Source: Nemophila menziesii
Lineage: Eukaryota; Streptophyta; Magnoliopsida; Boraginales; Hydrophyllaceae
DNA: 64,000 nt
Direction of reading: 5' to 3'
NCBI GenBank assembly: GCA_029959085.1
Contig: JARWIR010000018.1
Coordinates: forward strand, 4,402,001 to 4,466,000
This document shows positions 34,041 to 46,344 of this stretch, piece after piece (position 1 is the stretch's first letter; every line of letters begins with the position of its first letter). Made by a program: the position numbers and the translations under genes. The notes beneath the pieces were generated by a model, which ran no database searches, was not told the DNA's origin, and saw only the letters and a list, made by a program, of their open reading frames with translations.

Positions 34041-35079
34041 CTCCTCGAAGCTGCTAGTGCGAGAGGTAACTCCTAGAACTTAATGACGTTAAACAAAATC
34101 CATTTCAATTTTATAATAGTTTACCGCTTTCATGTCTTTAAATTCTTTGTTTAATTAGAGAAATTGATGTTTATTAGTGTATAATTTTATGAAATGAGAA
34201 AGGTACTTTGTTATTGTGCAAGAATTATGTTTGGGGTGAACAAAACGAGATACATGCGATACACAATAGCTTGGTGCTGTATATAGCTCCGTTGCTACGG
34301 TGCACCACAGTCAAGGAAAACTGTCACGACGGTAATGAAATTGGGTACACGTGCGAGATATCAAATCCAAAACTGTGTCGTTGCTCGCGCGTGTACCGTT
34401 CCACAACTTCTTACAACGAAATCTTACGGTACACCGCACCGTATCCGCAGTGCACTACAGGTCCACGAAACAGTTACATGGTAGAGAATTCGGGGTTATT
34501 TCAGTACACAAACTAAACATTATTGCGGTACAAAAAATGAGTACTGCAGTGCACCGCAAGGTCCAATACCGTTACCATAGTTTGACAAATCATGTCCATT
34601 GCCGAGAGCACACTTGTCAATACCGTGTTGTCAGAAGCATAGAAACATGACACGGTGTAGGGAGGCCGTGATGTCACTTGCGGTACATCGCATGAGTATC
34701 GTGGTGCATCGTAATGATTCGATTGGGAAGTGAATTGTTCAATATCGTTTCCCAAGTCCCCAAAAATGACATTTCCAGTTCCAAACCCAATAGAAACACT
34801 TTGAAGATACAAAAACACACTATAACCTTCCCTGCATCAACCATAAACATTCTAATCCATTCCAAAAACATAATCAATCACCGAATCCTTCCAAAACACC
34901 AATAAATCTTCACTTTAAACCTCTCCTATACAATTATATAACCATCCCCCATCTCATATAATACCATATAGCTTACTCTTATATCCTCAAAACATCAATG
35001 TTAAAAACTCTTTGTTTTTGAATTTTTGAAATTTTGAGTTTGGGGTTCATTAATATGACAAACATAACCGAATCCTTGT
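34041..35079 (+). mobile_element. Element C non-coding region after pol
   Basis: No supported gene. Between about 34280 and 34720 are repeated motifs of the type GCGGTACACCGCACCG, GCAGTGCACTAC and GCAGTGCACCGCAAGG, like those at 25330-25620 in the Gag-protease element. TTGAGTTTGGGGTTC near 35036 is a further purine-rich run. Open frames across the repeated motifs look incidental. Confidence 0.65.
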
Positions 35080-36315
35080 GCTATAATCGTTAGACCAGAA
35101 GTGATTCCAAGAATATAAATTCACTTGGAGATAATCCGGATAAAGCTATTGAGATTACAGAGTCGAGTTCTATGCCTAAGGTTGAAGAAGTCAAGAAATT
35201 ACGAAGAGGAAAGAGAACCCAAGTAAGGCTACTCCTACAAAGCCTGTCTTAAAAGAAAAAGAAGTTGAAGAACCCGTTGTCAGTGAACCAGTTAGTAAAA
35301 TTGTTCTGTGAGAAGGAAAATGATGGCTGTAAAACCTAAGAGGCCATTCATAAGTTGTAAAGAACAAGGCTGTGACCGGTTCCCTAACTTAAATTTTGGT
35401 GTTGAAAACGGATTTCCGGAAGACATAATCGACGGTAAATTCAAATATTACACAGTTGCATGTGATGAGTTTGGATTGAAAGAGGTGAGAAAGAGAGAGT
35501 TGCTTTACATTCCAACCTTAGTTCGTGAATTTTATGAAGAATTAGTTTTTGCGGAATGTAATTTGATTGGATTTCGTAAGAAGGTTGTTCCTTTCTCAGT
35601 TTGAGTGCATTCGTGAGGTATTTCAATTACCAGACTTGAAGGGTCCTTGCCAATACCATGAAGAACTTAATTATCTAGCCTTTTAATGGTATTTGTTCTA
35701 CAAACAAGTTTTAATTTATAGGCATATACCAATTCTTGAAGGCCATAGATATAAAGGTCAGGTACTTAGTAGTCAACTGCTACCACGCATGAGGGCATGG
35801 TCATGTTTCATTATTCTTACCTTCTTTGACAATTCCCATATTTCCTAGGTATCAATTGAGCAACTCATCTTCATTGAATGCATACTTGAGAAGAAAGAAA
35901 TATATGTAGCTCTCGTAATCTATAACCTCACTATGGTTTACACAAAATCTCTTATTGGGTAACACAACCTCAAGTTTTTGTCTTTAATTACTTTGATATG
36001 TTGGAAAGAAAAAGTGCCACACGGAAACAAGGAGGACGAACCAATTGAATTAGGTGAGAACATTAAAACGATTGCAATTGGAAATATTCATACCAAAGCC
36101 AATAAATTGGGTATGGAGTTAGATAAGCCCTTTCGGGAAGATAATGGAGCAAAACCTCCACCACGAAAGGAGAAAACTCCCAAAGATAACGATGTAATTA
36201 AAAGATTGAGAAGTTTGGAAGAGAAACATGAAGGGATGGTGAATACTATGGGAAATATGAAAAAAGAGTTCGAGGATAAAGGACACTTTATACAAGATCA
36301 GCGTAACAATGAATG
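35080..36315 (+). pseudogene. Athila ORF2 (env-position) remnant of element C
   Basis: The readable part 35308-35604 contains LYIPTLVREFYEELVF and RKKVVPFSV. This pattern (VREFY ... VPFS) is known from the second ORF of Athila-type and related plant retroelements, annotated as putative plant transposon protein. The 3' part 35978-36316 is charged and helical (RLRSLEEKHEGMVNTMGNM) and corresponds in position to the ORF2 tail in element A. Several stops and frame changes lie between. ORF2 function in these elements is unknown; the env label refers only to its position. Confidence 0.55.
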
Positions 36316-37863
36316 ATCTATACGGCTTGATGAAAAAGAATTCACAACCTCGACCTAAGACTACACGTGATCAGTCTAGTGCTGATTGAGATATGTTTCA
36401 TACCCTTCTCTCATTTAGTAGTGTATATTAGTTTATTTGCTTGATTGAGTCTTTTCGAGTTGTGGGGAAACGACTCTTTTTTTTGAGTTTGGGGTGGGCT
36501 ACTCGTTGTCCTCATTCCCAGTTTCATGTGTTAATTGTTTTATTGCTTTAAATAAAGATTATGTTGATTGTAGAGTATTTTAAATATCCCCATAAGCATG
36601 TTTTTTATAAATTAATTATAGAAAATAGTCTACCTTAGGAGTTAATGTATAACACACTTTGATTGCATGCAAACATTAGATAATTGATAGGAAACATTAA
36701 TGAACAATGCAAAAGAAGTAAGCTTGTACTTAGGGAAAATGAGCGGTGTGTAGAACGTGAGATCAAAATGAGTAGATAACCCACTTAGTTATGAACTAGA
36801 GGCAAGCTATGTAACTAGGAAAATGATAGAGGCAGATCTTTGATAGCCATTTGAAACTTTTTAGCTTTCTAACCCGTGATCAATTTTATCATTCATAGAG
36901 GCAGATCTTTGATTGTCATTTGAAACTTTTTAGATTTCTAACCCGTGATCAATTATATCCTTCTTAGCCCCATTTTTGGCCTTTAAGCCTATCTTTTGTC
37001 ACCACGATATAATCCATATCCCCTTAGTTTATATGAATTTCCATATTACCCGTACTTGAATTATAATCCCGAGACTTCCTATCTTGAGCTTGAGTTTGGG
37101 TGGCCGGTTTCATCATTGGGAAATTACATCGGGAAAGAATGTATATGCGTTTGTAATTTATGCGTAATTGTTGGTGAAATATTATTTGTAACCCTTTGAC
37201 GGGGTCTTTGACAAAAAAAGAGAAAAATTATAAGAGACATGACCATTCACATCAAAATGATGGACATGGATATCTTACGAAAGAAAAAGAAAAGAAAAAT
37301 AAGTATATATGAAAAATAAAGTAACCAGCAAAGTGGAAGTTTTGGAAATCATCTTTAGTGCTTATTGGGTTAATTCTAGGACGCTATATTTGTGCGTCAA
37401 ATGGGTAAACTCAAACTCTTGGATAGTTTGTTGATGGTAAGCAAGGAGAGAGGCAAAAGCTCACTTCAAATTTACCAAATATACATACCATATCGTCCCT
37501 AAGCCTATGCTAAATTTGTAAATTCCTCGTAATTCCTGGATACAAAGTGAATTGATAATTCTGCTAATAGGGAGTAAGCTAATTGGAGCGTTCAAAGCAA
37601 GTGAGGACCGATGAACACCTTATAGCCACCATCACGAGCCAAGTAGTAAGTGTAATCTTCTAGCATTGTGAAATTAATTTTGGATTGACATTATTTATAT
37701 GTTTGATTTTTTATGATAGGTGTATCTGTGTATTAATTTTTAAATTATACTATATGAGATTTATTTGAAGTTGTGCTTTGGGGTATCATTCACTAGACTC
37801 TGCATTTTTGCGTCTCACCTAAGACCTATGTTTTATTTTATTTTGTCGGGACGACAAATGATC
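36316..37863 (+). mobile_element. Element C 3' non-coding region
   Basis: It contains the conserved hairpin at 36457-36476, a G-rich run (GAGTTTGGGGTGGGC, about 36485), a duplicated block of about 60 bp (GAGGCAGATCTTTGAT at 36829-36844 and 36898-36913), and the conserved TGTAACCCTTTGACGGGG stretch near 37188. No gene is visible. The block order matches elements A and 21152-29584. Confidence 0.7.
36457..36476 (+). other. Conserved hairpin (element C copy)
   Basis: GAGTTGTGGGGAAACGACTC keeps seven pairs of the stem seen at 3929-3948 and 26598-26617, one of them a G-U pair, around the same GGGA loop. The outer pairs are conserved despite sequence decay elsewhere. Confidence 0.5.
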
Positions 37864-37876
37864 GAGTTTGTGGTCT

Positions 37877-39362
37877 TAATGTCTCCTTTTTAAGATAAAT
37901 ATATGCCCTTAGGAGACATCATTTTAGGTAGAAATTGGACTTATTTGATATACTTTTATGCTTATTTTTTCATATTGCACTTTCTCCCATAGAAATTATG
38001 TTATTTGCATTTTTAATGCTTTTGTGCGTTAATTCATTTGTTTTTAGAATAATGTTCTTAGGTACATGAATGTTATGGAGAACCAAGATGGGGAGGAGAA
38101 GTGAAGTTTAAAGTCTTAGATCAAAAGGAGAGGTGAAAGGAGAAAATGTACCACTCAAAGAGTTAGAGAAAAGTATAAGAATCTAGATAGCTGTCACTTC
38201 TTGCTAATTTCGAGCCAAAACGGGACTGATCCAGAACTGGTGATTCAAATGAAAAAGGTGCAGTTACGAAAATTACTAATTAGACTTGGGGTTTTAATCA
38301 TTTAGTTAAAGAAAATAAAAGTCTAATCTTATTTGGTTTAGTATAAATAGCCTTTTAGACCTCATTTTTCAATACGTTTCATAATTTCCACAAATCAGAA
38401 GAGAGCAGAAAGGTAGAAGGCAAAGGAAAAGGAAAAGCCAGAGAAGTCGTCCTTCTTCAACAACAGTTCAACCCAACCGTTTAATTAGGTTCTTTACACT
38501 ATTTTTGTATTAGGAAACACGAATGCTTTTACTTTCTTTATTGTTTTTACTTGTAATATGAGCTAAAAATTTAGTGCTTGAGAATCACAATATGGTGTAT
38601 GCCCTAAGTTATACAATTTGATGTTTTTCTGAATTTGGGATTATTTGATTTAAATTAAATTAGGTATTTTGTATTTACTACTATCGTGAACTTATTTACT
38701 ATATTTAATTAAGGCGCGAATTAGAATTAGGTAATTTTAATTGGATTATTCACTAGTTCCAGTTATCACCTTGACGGGGGGTTTACTTACTGACCTAGGT
38801 AATAGACGTGTGGTATTCGCCAATGATTCTAACCGGCTTGACTAACAACGTAGCCAATTGGGTAAAACACCTCAACATCCGAAAGTAGGTATAATCGCCC
38901 TGAGGGAGTTTGTAATATCGTAGGATAGCTCCTAACTCTACCCTTACGGGACGGGAGTTAAGAGATATTAAAGTCCCGACTGATACATAAATACTGACTT
39001 TACCCTTAAACGAAAGTATTAGTTGTAGGAATTCAAGTGGACCCTTCGTGAGACTTAAGTACACCTCTCTTCTTTGTGTTTATATCTCTTTAGTTTTTAT
39101 TTTCAGTTACTTTCAGTTAAGCTTTAGTAATTCATTTATTTGCGTCCAGTAGTTATAATTCAAAATCAAATAAAAATATTTTATAATTTATTGTCCATAC
39201 TTGCAATTACTTATACTTACCTATTGAACACTTTGGTTATACCAGTCCAATCCTTGAGAACGAAATCCCTTATATCTATCGATTACTTGGAACGACTCGT
39301 ACACTTGCAGTAATAGGTCGTCCTATCTAGTGTTGATTTCTATCACACCCTAGGACCCACTA
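37877..39362 (+). repeat. 3' LTR of element C (1,486 bp)
   Basis: It starts TAATGTCTCC (normally TGATG) after the polypurine tract GAGTTTGTGGTCT (37864-37876) and ends TAGGACCCACTA at 39362. It carries the inverted GGAGACATCA copy at 37911-37920 and the CCTTGACGGGG-like repeats at about 38768-38960, matching LTRs A and B in reverse. The altered end bases fit decay. Confidence 0.8.
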
Positions 39363-40396
39363 GGAAGTAAATCCTTAATTTATTTATTTACTCAATTTGA
39401 TTAAAGATTTACTTCCAACCGAATCACACCACGTCATGGGTGATATGTTGGGTGGTATACATCGTTAATAAATTTTTTATGCCTTTTTTCTTAATTGCAT
39501 GTTTTTCATAATAGATGTTTATCGTTAATATCAATTTGCACAAATAATTTTTTTGTCTTCCTTTTTCATCAGTGATTATCACATAAAAAAGTTCACAGTA
39601 TGTGTCTTCTTTAGTCACAAATCCCAATTGAGTTTATTAGCTTACAAAACCTTGTGAAGATAAGTATGTTAAACTGAATTATGAATTCACCCCTATATTC
39701 AGTTAGCACGCTATGATATGTGATATGAAGCATATAAGGCTAAGTCCAACAGTTTCCTAATAAGTTTGTCAGGATTAGGAGTGAAACAGTTATTCCCTAA
39801 TCTAATATTGACCTCTTAAAACAACTTTTCTCCAACAGCTTCCCAATTCCAACTTCCTAATTCATAAAAAAAAACTCTAATTCAATTTTTTCCTAACAAT
39901 TTTCTTATTTCAATTAATTGATTAATATTTTAAATTCTCATGCATTTTTATTTATTATTTCACTTTATAATTTTTTCTTATAAAAGTATTCAAAAACTCA
40001 CAAAATTAATATTTATAAAATAATATTTGCCTAAAAAATCAAACAAAATTAAGTTTATAAAAACTATCTAATAACTTATAATGGTATGATTTTTTCAATT
40101 AGTTTAGATTATTAGATTTTTGTAAATAAATTTTTCTAATAATAATAATTATTACTTTTTTAGTTTATTAGATTACTAGTTTTAAAAATACTTATTTTAT
40201 TTAATATAAAAATGTTAACATTTGTAGTATTAAAGATATAATAATTTATTACCTTTTTTTAAAACATTAATATAGATAATATATATATATATATATATAT
40301 AAAATATTTTAATTAACAAAAAAAATGTAACAAAATTGAACCGAGGTTGCTAGATGTAGCTAAAAAAATCCAAAAGTTAGAATACCCAATAATTAA
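39363..40396. other. Intergenic AT-rich DNA with an 11-bp inverted repeat
   Basis: Directly after LTR C, GGAAGTAAATC (39363-39373) and GATTTACTTCC (39407-39417) form a perfect inverted repeat around a 33-base AT-rich loop. The rest is AT-rich, with an (AT)n run at about 40278-40302. A 67-codon minus-strand frame at 39424-39627 has no known motif. No gene is supported. Confidence 0.6.
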
Positions 40397-40660
40397 CACT
40401 ACTACATTTCGCCTGGTTACCGACGACAGATCACCGGCGAACGACGACGACGTTGTCGCTAATATTTACCGACAAACAGCCGTCGTTAAAAGTATCGACT
40501 TCGTCGTTAATTAGTTGGTTTGAATTTTTATTTTTTTTAAACGTAAATTTGCCGTCGCTAATGAGGACGACGACGTTTTTCGCCCTTAATTAGCGACGAG
40601 TTTATTATAATTACCGGCGAATTTACGTGTCGTCGGTAATTAATTAATATATTTTTAAAG
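40397..40660 (+). repeat. CACTA left terminal and subterminal repeats
   Basis: After the CACTA end come many copies, in both orientations, of short motifs such as TTACCGACGAC, GTCGCTAAT, CGTCGTTAA and GTCGTCGGTAA. In En/Spm such subterminal repeats bind the TNPA protein and are needed for excision. Here that role is inferred. Confidence 0.88.
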
Positions 40661-41394
40661 GCTGCAGGTATTTTATCTCATCAAACACCCACACACACAC
40701 CCAAAAACACCTCCGAATTTCTCCCAAAAAATCCCAGAATTTTTTTTTTCTATCCTAATTGATTCTCCAATTTGTCTTGCACCATTCCCGGGTCCATAAT
40801 CAAGGTGGGGCATTATCAATATCCATTTTCATCAAAAAATTTAAAGTAAATTCATGAAATTCCATGTTTTTAAAATTTAATTTTTATTTTAGAATTGTGT
40901 TTAATTGTTGATATATGATGTTATTAGGTGTATTAGTACATTGTCTAGGTGGGTTGTGGTCATCAATCCTCTTCTTAACCATCTAATTCAAGGTATTTTC
41001 AAGAAATTTCATGCTTTTTCATTTTTTTTAATTGATATTTGTTAGTTGCTATAATTAGACATGATTAGGTTGATGAATTACATGTGATTTGCTTTACTTT
41101 TTTATTATTATGTCTTGTAGTATGCATGTTTGGTTGTATTTAATTTTTTGTGTTCATATATTATTATTTGTTTTATTAATTATATGAAATTTATTATCTA
41201 TATATTGTGTTGTAATTTTATTTATTCAATGGTTTGTAATTTTATTCATTCAATGGTTTGTAATAATTATTCATTCAATGGTTTGTAATTTTTATTATGT
41301 CATTTATTGTGTTGTAATTTTTATTCTTCTTTTTAATTGGGTTGTAATAATTATATATTTTATTTGTCTAGTTGTATAAAATTGTTGCGAAGAG
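40661..41394 (+). other. Likely 5' untranslated region of the TNP2-like gene
   Basis: AT-rich sequence with a CACACACACACCC run near 40690 and repeats of TTCAATGGTTTGTAAT (about 41226, 41251, 41275). No TATA box stands out. One or more 5' introns are possible, because coding sequence begins only at 41395. Confidence 0.4.
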
Positions 41395-44300
41395 ATGAAT
41401 CCGGATTTGGATAAGAGTTGGATCGATACAACTAATTACTATACGAAAGAATATGTATCTGGGGTTCTTCGTTTTATCGAATATGCAGAGAAAAATGAAG
41501 ATTGTACCACTGGTTTCATGTCTTGTCCGTGTACGAAGTGTAATAATTACTCTCGTAAACCCATCGACGAAGTTAGGGCCCACCTTCTTAAACACGGTTT
41601 CAACAAAACATATCTTGTTTGGACAAAGCACGGCGAAAACGAGGTGGTAATTCCCGAGACAATTCAAGTACCAAACATAGATAGCGAAATGCATCGTGTT
41701 TATGAGGATGTGAGACAAAGTTACTATGTTGGTGGTCATCCGGGAGATATTGAAATGAGAGACGCACATCTTCCTAGTCAAAACAGTTTTGATTCATTGT
41801 TCGAAGAATTGGAGACAGAATTATATCCTGGTTGTACAGCGATGAGTTCATTGAATTTCATTGCCAAGCTTATGCACGTAAAAGTAAAGAACAAGTGGAG
41901 TAACACATCATTCTCCGAGCTGTTAGAGTTGGTTGGCCGTGTTTTACCGAAACCTCACAACTTGCCCGATTCTTACGAAGCATGCAACAAGAAACTTAAA
42001 AGTTTGGGAATGGGGTATGTTACTATCGATGTTTGTTTGAATGATTGTGCAATCTTTTACAAGGAGAACGAAAAACTTGACAATTGTCCAGTATGTGGTG
42101 AATCAAGATATGACCCGAAGAAGGGTAACAAAGTACCGCATAAGAAGCTTCGTTACTTTCCGATTGCTCCGAGATTGGAGCGACTATACGCATCGAAACA
42201 CACCGCTGAAGAAATGATTTGGCACCATACCGGAAGAAGTTCCGATCCAGATGTGTTGCGTCATCCGGTTGATGGTGATAGTTGGAAGAGATTTGCAGCG
42301 CTACATCCTGAGTTCGCCAGTGAACCTCGGAATGTATATTTGGGCCTTGGACTCGATGGGTTTTGTCCGTTCTCCATGCAGAACAACTCCTACAGTATGT
42401 GGCCTATCATATTGACCGTCTACAACTTGCCACCGTGGACATGCATGAAGGAGACCACATTTCAGCTTTGTTTGTTAATTCCGGGTCCCCGCTCACCCGG
42501 AAAGGACATGGATGTCTTTCTCCGCCCTATTATAGACGAGTTGGACATGTTGTGGAGAACAGGTATCCATACGTATGACGCCCACACGAAGCAAATGTTT
42601 TTAATGAAGGTTTGTGTGTTGTCCACGACCAATGATTACCCCGCTCGGTCATACGCTTCAGGATGGTCGGGTCAAGGTTACATGGCTTGCCCAGAATGCA
42701 TGGATTCCACTCCTTCGTTGAAGGTGAGGAAAGGGGTCGTTTACTTTGATCATAGACGTTGGTTACCTATCAAACATGATATCAAAGATGATACGGTTTC
42801 GTACAAGGAAACCGATAAACGTGCCCCACCGAGGAAACATAGTCCTGCTAGTATTCAGACACAGCTAGATGGGCTTCCGATTGTGTTTCCCGGTAAACAC
42901 AAGGATTTCGGGGGCAAGGTGACAAAAAAAACAGGGCCGCGTGAGACAAACTGGAAAAAAAAGAGTATTTTTATCGTTTACCGTATTGGTCAGAAAATTT
43001 GTTAAAACATAACATCGATGTAATGCATTGCGAGAAGAATGTGTGCGACAGTTTGCTTGGTACGGTTATAGGAGTTGATGGTAAAATAAACAAAGATAAC
43101 GTGAAGGCGCGAATGGATCTTATGGATTTGGGAATTAGAAAGGAGTTGTGGATCTCATCCGAAGAAGGTAAGACGATACTAAAGCGAGGAAAGTATACGT
43201 TATCAGCGGAGAAGAGGAAGATTTTTCTCGAGTGGTTACGGGCACAAAGGTTTCCAGATGGTTTCGCGTCTAGTTTGAGGAATAATGTTCACATTGATAC
43301 GAGAAAGATTATTGGAATGAAATCGCATGATTGTCACGTTATGATGCAGTATCTCTTTGTTTCTTGTCTTCCCGGTCTTTTAGAGGATAAGCCGATTAGC
43401 GATGCGGTAATTGGCTTAGCGAACGTGTTTAGAGTTGTTTGTAGCAAGAATTTGAGTAGGAAACAGTTGTTAACCGGTAAGGCAAAAGTGGCTGAAGTAA
43501 TGTGCAAACTAGAAACTATCCTGCCTCCTGCATTTTTTGACATAATGATCCACCTGGTGATACACTTGTATGATGAAGCATTGCTAGGGGGCCCGATTCA
43601 AATGCGGTGGATGTACCCATTTGAAAGGTATTTAAAAAAGTTGAAAGAGTATATTCGAAACCCAGCTAGACCAGAGGGTTCAATAGCCGAGGGTTACGTG
43701 GCGGAAGAGAAGTTGAATTTCATATCCAGGTACCTTAGTGAAGAAAAAACAAAGTTCAACATTGTTATTTATATTTATATCTTTATTTATTTATATTTAT
43801 ATATTTATATATTTATAGGTACCTTAGTGAAGAAAAAACAAAGTTCAACGATTCAGGCAGATACAACGAACCACCGCCAGTGCATAGAGAGTTATCCGTT
43901 TTCAAGTCCCAGTGTACTCCAGTTGGCAAGAAAGTATCTGGTGCTTTAGCGTATAAGGATAAGGAGCACGTCATTTATTATATTTTGAATAATTGCGACG
44001 AAATCGAGACATTTAGGACGTAAGTAACGTTGTTATTTATATGTTTATATATTTATATATTTATATATTTATATATTTATATGTTTATATATTTATATAT
44101 TTATATGTTTATATATTTATATATTTATATATTTATATATTTATATATTTATATATTTATATATTTATATTTATAATGATTTATTTATACACCATTTCAA
44201 TTATAGTGAACACAGATCCACACTTTCGGGAACGACTGACGAAATATATTATATGCACCGTCAAATGTTTAAGGATTGGTTTTTGGATAAGGTATGTAAC

Positions 44301-45099
44301 ATTGGTTTAAATAGTAATCTTTTTATTTTCAATGTATCTCATGTTTTTTCAATGACAGGTTCATGGAATGGAATCCCGTGGTGATCCGTTAGCTACCCCT
44401 GAGATAGTGTCATTGGCAAACATGCCTTATGGTGCGGTGCATATGTACGATTCATGTGTTGTGAATGGTGTAAAGTGGATAACAAAGAGTAAAGGAGAAA
44501 AAAGAGTGACGCAAGATTACGGTGTATGCGTCATGTACGATGTGTCACCATATTACGGCGAATTATTGAAAATCTTGGAGCTAACATACACTGGAGGGTG
44601 CTCGGTTGTTATATTTGTATGTAAGTGGTACAAGAAGAGTGAATCAAGGATAGAACACGGGGTAACCTTTATCAACACAGCAAGCGTTGATTGGCCAAAC
44701 GAACCATACATTCTAGCATCGCAAGCAAAGAAAGTGTTTTATATTGACGAGATTCGTGCAAAGAAAACATCGAAAGAATGGAAGGCCGTTTGGGAAATAA
44801 ATGATCGGCATGGATGGAGTCCCGAGTTATGGGGTTCGGAATCATTACCTACCAACAATGAGAGAATCACAATACCTTTGGTTAACCCTGGTAATTTTTC
44901 TGTTATGATGAACTTGGCAACTACGGAGGAGGTCGAGATTGACCAATCTCATTTTCGTATTCAATTGCCTTTTGAAATTAGCACTGTTGAGAACGAGGAA
45001 ATGGAGGATGACACGTGGGAAGAATATGGAGACGAAGAACCTATTGAGTTTGATAGTGATGGTGAGCCTATAGTTGACAGTGGAGATGAAACTGACTAG
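41395..45099 (+). CDS. TNP2-like CACTA transposase, four predicted exons, one frameshift
   Basis: ATG 41395 starts the transposase-associated domain ([26 protein letters not shown]). The TNP2 core follows ([82 protein letters not shown]), then [16 protein letters not shown] and [15 protein letters not shown], and a C-terminal domain ([17 protein letters not shown]) with an acidic tail. Predicted exons: 41395-43729, 43819-44019, 44207-44291, 44359-45099, with GT-AG borders (GTACCT, GTAAGT, GTATGT donors). An A-run at 42955-42962 appears one base short and shifts frame before DVMHCEKN. The enzyme would cut and join element ends. Confidence 0.9.
43728..43849 (+). repeat. 33-bp exon duplication flanking AT microsatellite
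   Basis: AGGTACCTTAGTGAAGAAAA and the next 13 bases occur at 43728-43760 and again, identical, at 43817-43849. The 56 bases between are TTTATATA-rich. Removing 43730-43818 as a GT-AG intron restores the frame into the next exon; without splicing the 89-bp addition shifts it. Confidence 0.85.
44030..44176 (+). repeat. TTTATATA/TTTATATG microsatellite in intron
   Basis: A run of about 18 copies of an 8-base unit ATTTATAT, some with G, fills most of the intron 44020-44206 of the transposase gene. A shorter relative lies at 43764-43816. Confidence 0.9.
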
Positions 45100-45144
45100 T
45101 TGTATTTTTTTGATTACATGTATTTTTTGTTTTTTGTATTTGAA

Positions 45145-46240
45145 TTTGAATTCTATATTTGACCAAAATCACCAAACACTATCACTTGACTCCTATAGTT
45201 GACCAAAATCACCAAACACTATCACTTGACTCCTATAGTTGACCAAAATCACCAAACACTATCACTTGACTCAAGTTTGACTCCTATAGTTGACCAAACA
45301 CACCAAACACTATCACTTGACTCCTATAGTTGACCAAAATCACCAAACACTTTCACTTGACTCCTATAGTTGACCAAAATCACCAAACACTATCACTTGA
45401 CTCAAGTTTGACTCCTATAGTTGACCAAACACACCAAACACTATCACTTGACTCCTATAGTTGACCAAAATCACCAAACACTATCACTTGACTCAAGTTT
45501 GACTCCTATAGTTGACCAAACACACCAAACACTATCACTTGACTCCTATAGTTGACCAAAATCACCAAACACTATCACTTGACTCCTATAGTTGACCAAA
45601 ATCACCAAACACTATCACTTGACTCAAGTTTGACTCCTATAGTTGACCAAACACACCAAACACTATCACTTGACTCCTATAGTTGACCAAAATCACCAAA
45701 CACTATCACTTGACTCAAGTTTGACTCCTATAGTTGACCAAACACACCAAACACTATCACTTGACTCCTATAGTTGACCAAAATCACCAAACACTATCAC
45801 TTGACTCCTATAGTTGACCAAAATCACCAAACACTATCACTTGACTCAAGTTTGACTCCTATAGTTGACCAAACACACCAAACACTATCACTTGACTCCT
45901 ATAGTTGACCAAAATCACCAAACACTATCACTTGACTCCTATAGCTGACCAAAATCATCAAACACTATCACTTGACTCAAGTTTGACTCCTATAGTTGAC
46001 CAAAATCACCAAACACTATCACTTGACTCCTATAGTTGACCAAAATCACCAAACACTATCACTTGCTCAAGTTTGACTCCTATAGTTGACCAAACACACC
46101 AAACACTATCACTTGACTCCTATAGTTGACCAAAATCACCAAACACTATCACTTGACTCAAGTTTGACTCCTATAGTTGACCAAAATCACCAAACACTAT
46201 CACTTGACTCAAGTTTGACTCCCAAAATCACCAAACACAC
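45145..46240 (+). repeat. Minisatellite, 40-bp unit, about two dozen copies
   Basis: The unit is ACTCCTATAGTTGACC, then AAAATCACCAAACACTATCA, then CTTG (40 bp). A longer variant adds ACTCAAGTTTG, and in variant copies AAAATC reads AAACAC. Units are nearly identical, so the array is homogenised. It starts about 45 bases after the transposase stop codon. Each unit has TTGACC and TTGACT, both matching the plant W-box core. Confidence 0.95.
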
Positions 46241-46344
46241 CAATGAATAAGATTGAAGAAAATTTAATGGAAAAAAGAAAGAAATATATAATAGGAGAAT
46301 CATAGAAACCATAAGGAATTTTTTTTTTTTTTTAAAAAATAAAT

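Larger units (their letters stand above)
30495..39362 (+). mobile_element. Athila-like element C, truncated and decayed
   Basis: This plus-strand element consists of the first about 290 bp of its 5' LTR, then directly protease-to-integrase sequence, a GC-rich 3' region, an ORF2 remnant, a long non-coding region, a polypurine tract and a full 3' LTR. The rest of the 5' LTR, the primer site and Gag are deleted at about 30784. Pol has many stops and altered catalytic residues, so C is older than the Gag-protease element and dead. No target duplication is found: GTCAC precedes it and GGAAG follows. Confidence 0.85.

Noticed and set aside
34208..34877. Several overlapping open frames of about 60-100 codons on both strands
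   Set aside because: They run through the GC-rich GCGGTACACC repeat region of element C; open frames there follow from composition and the repeat.
41368..41781. 137-codon minus-strand open frame
   Set aside because: It lies opposite the N-terminal exon of the CACTA transposase, whose plus-strand protein has clear domain motifs; no motif on the minus strand.
44041..44310. 89-codon open frame
   Set aside because: It is the translation of the TTTATATA microsatellite within an intron.
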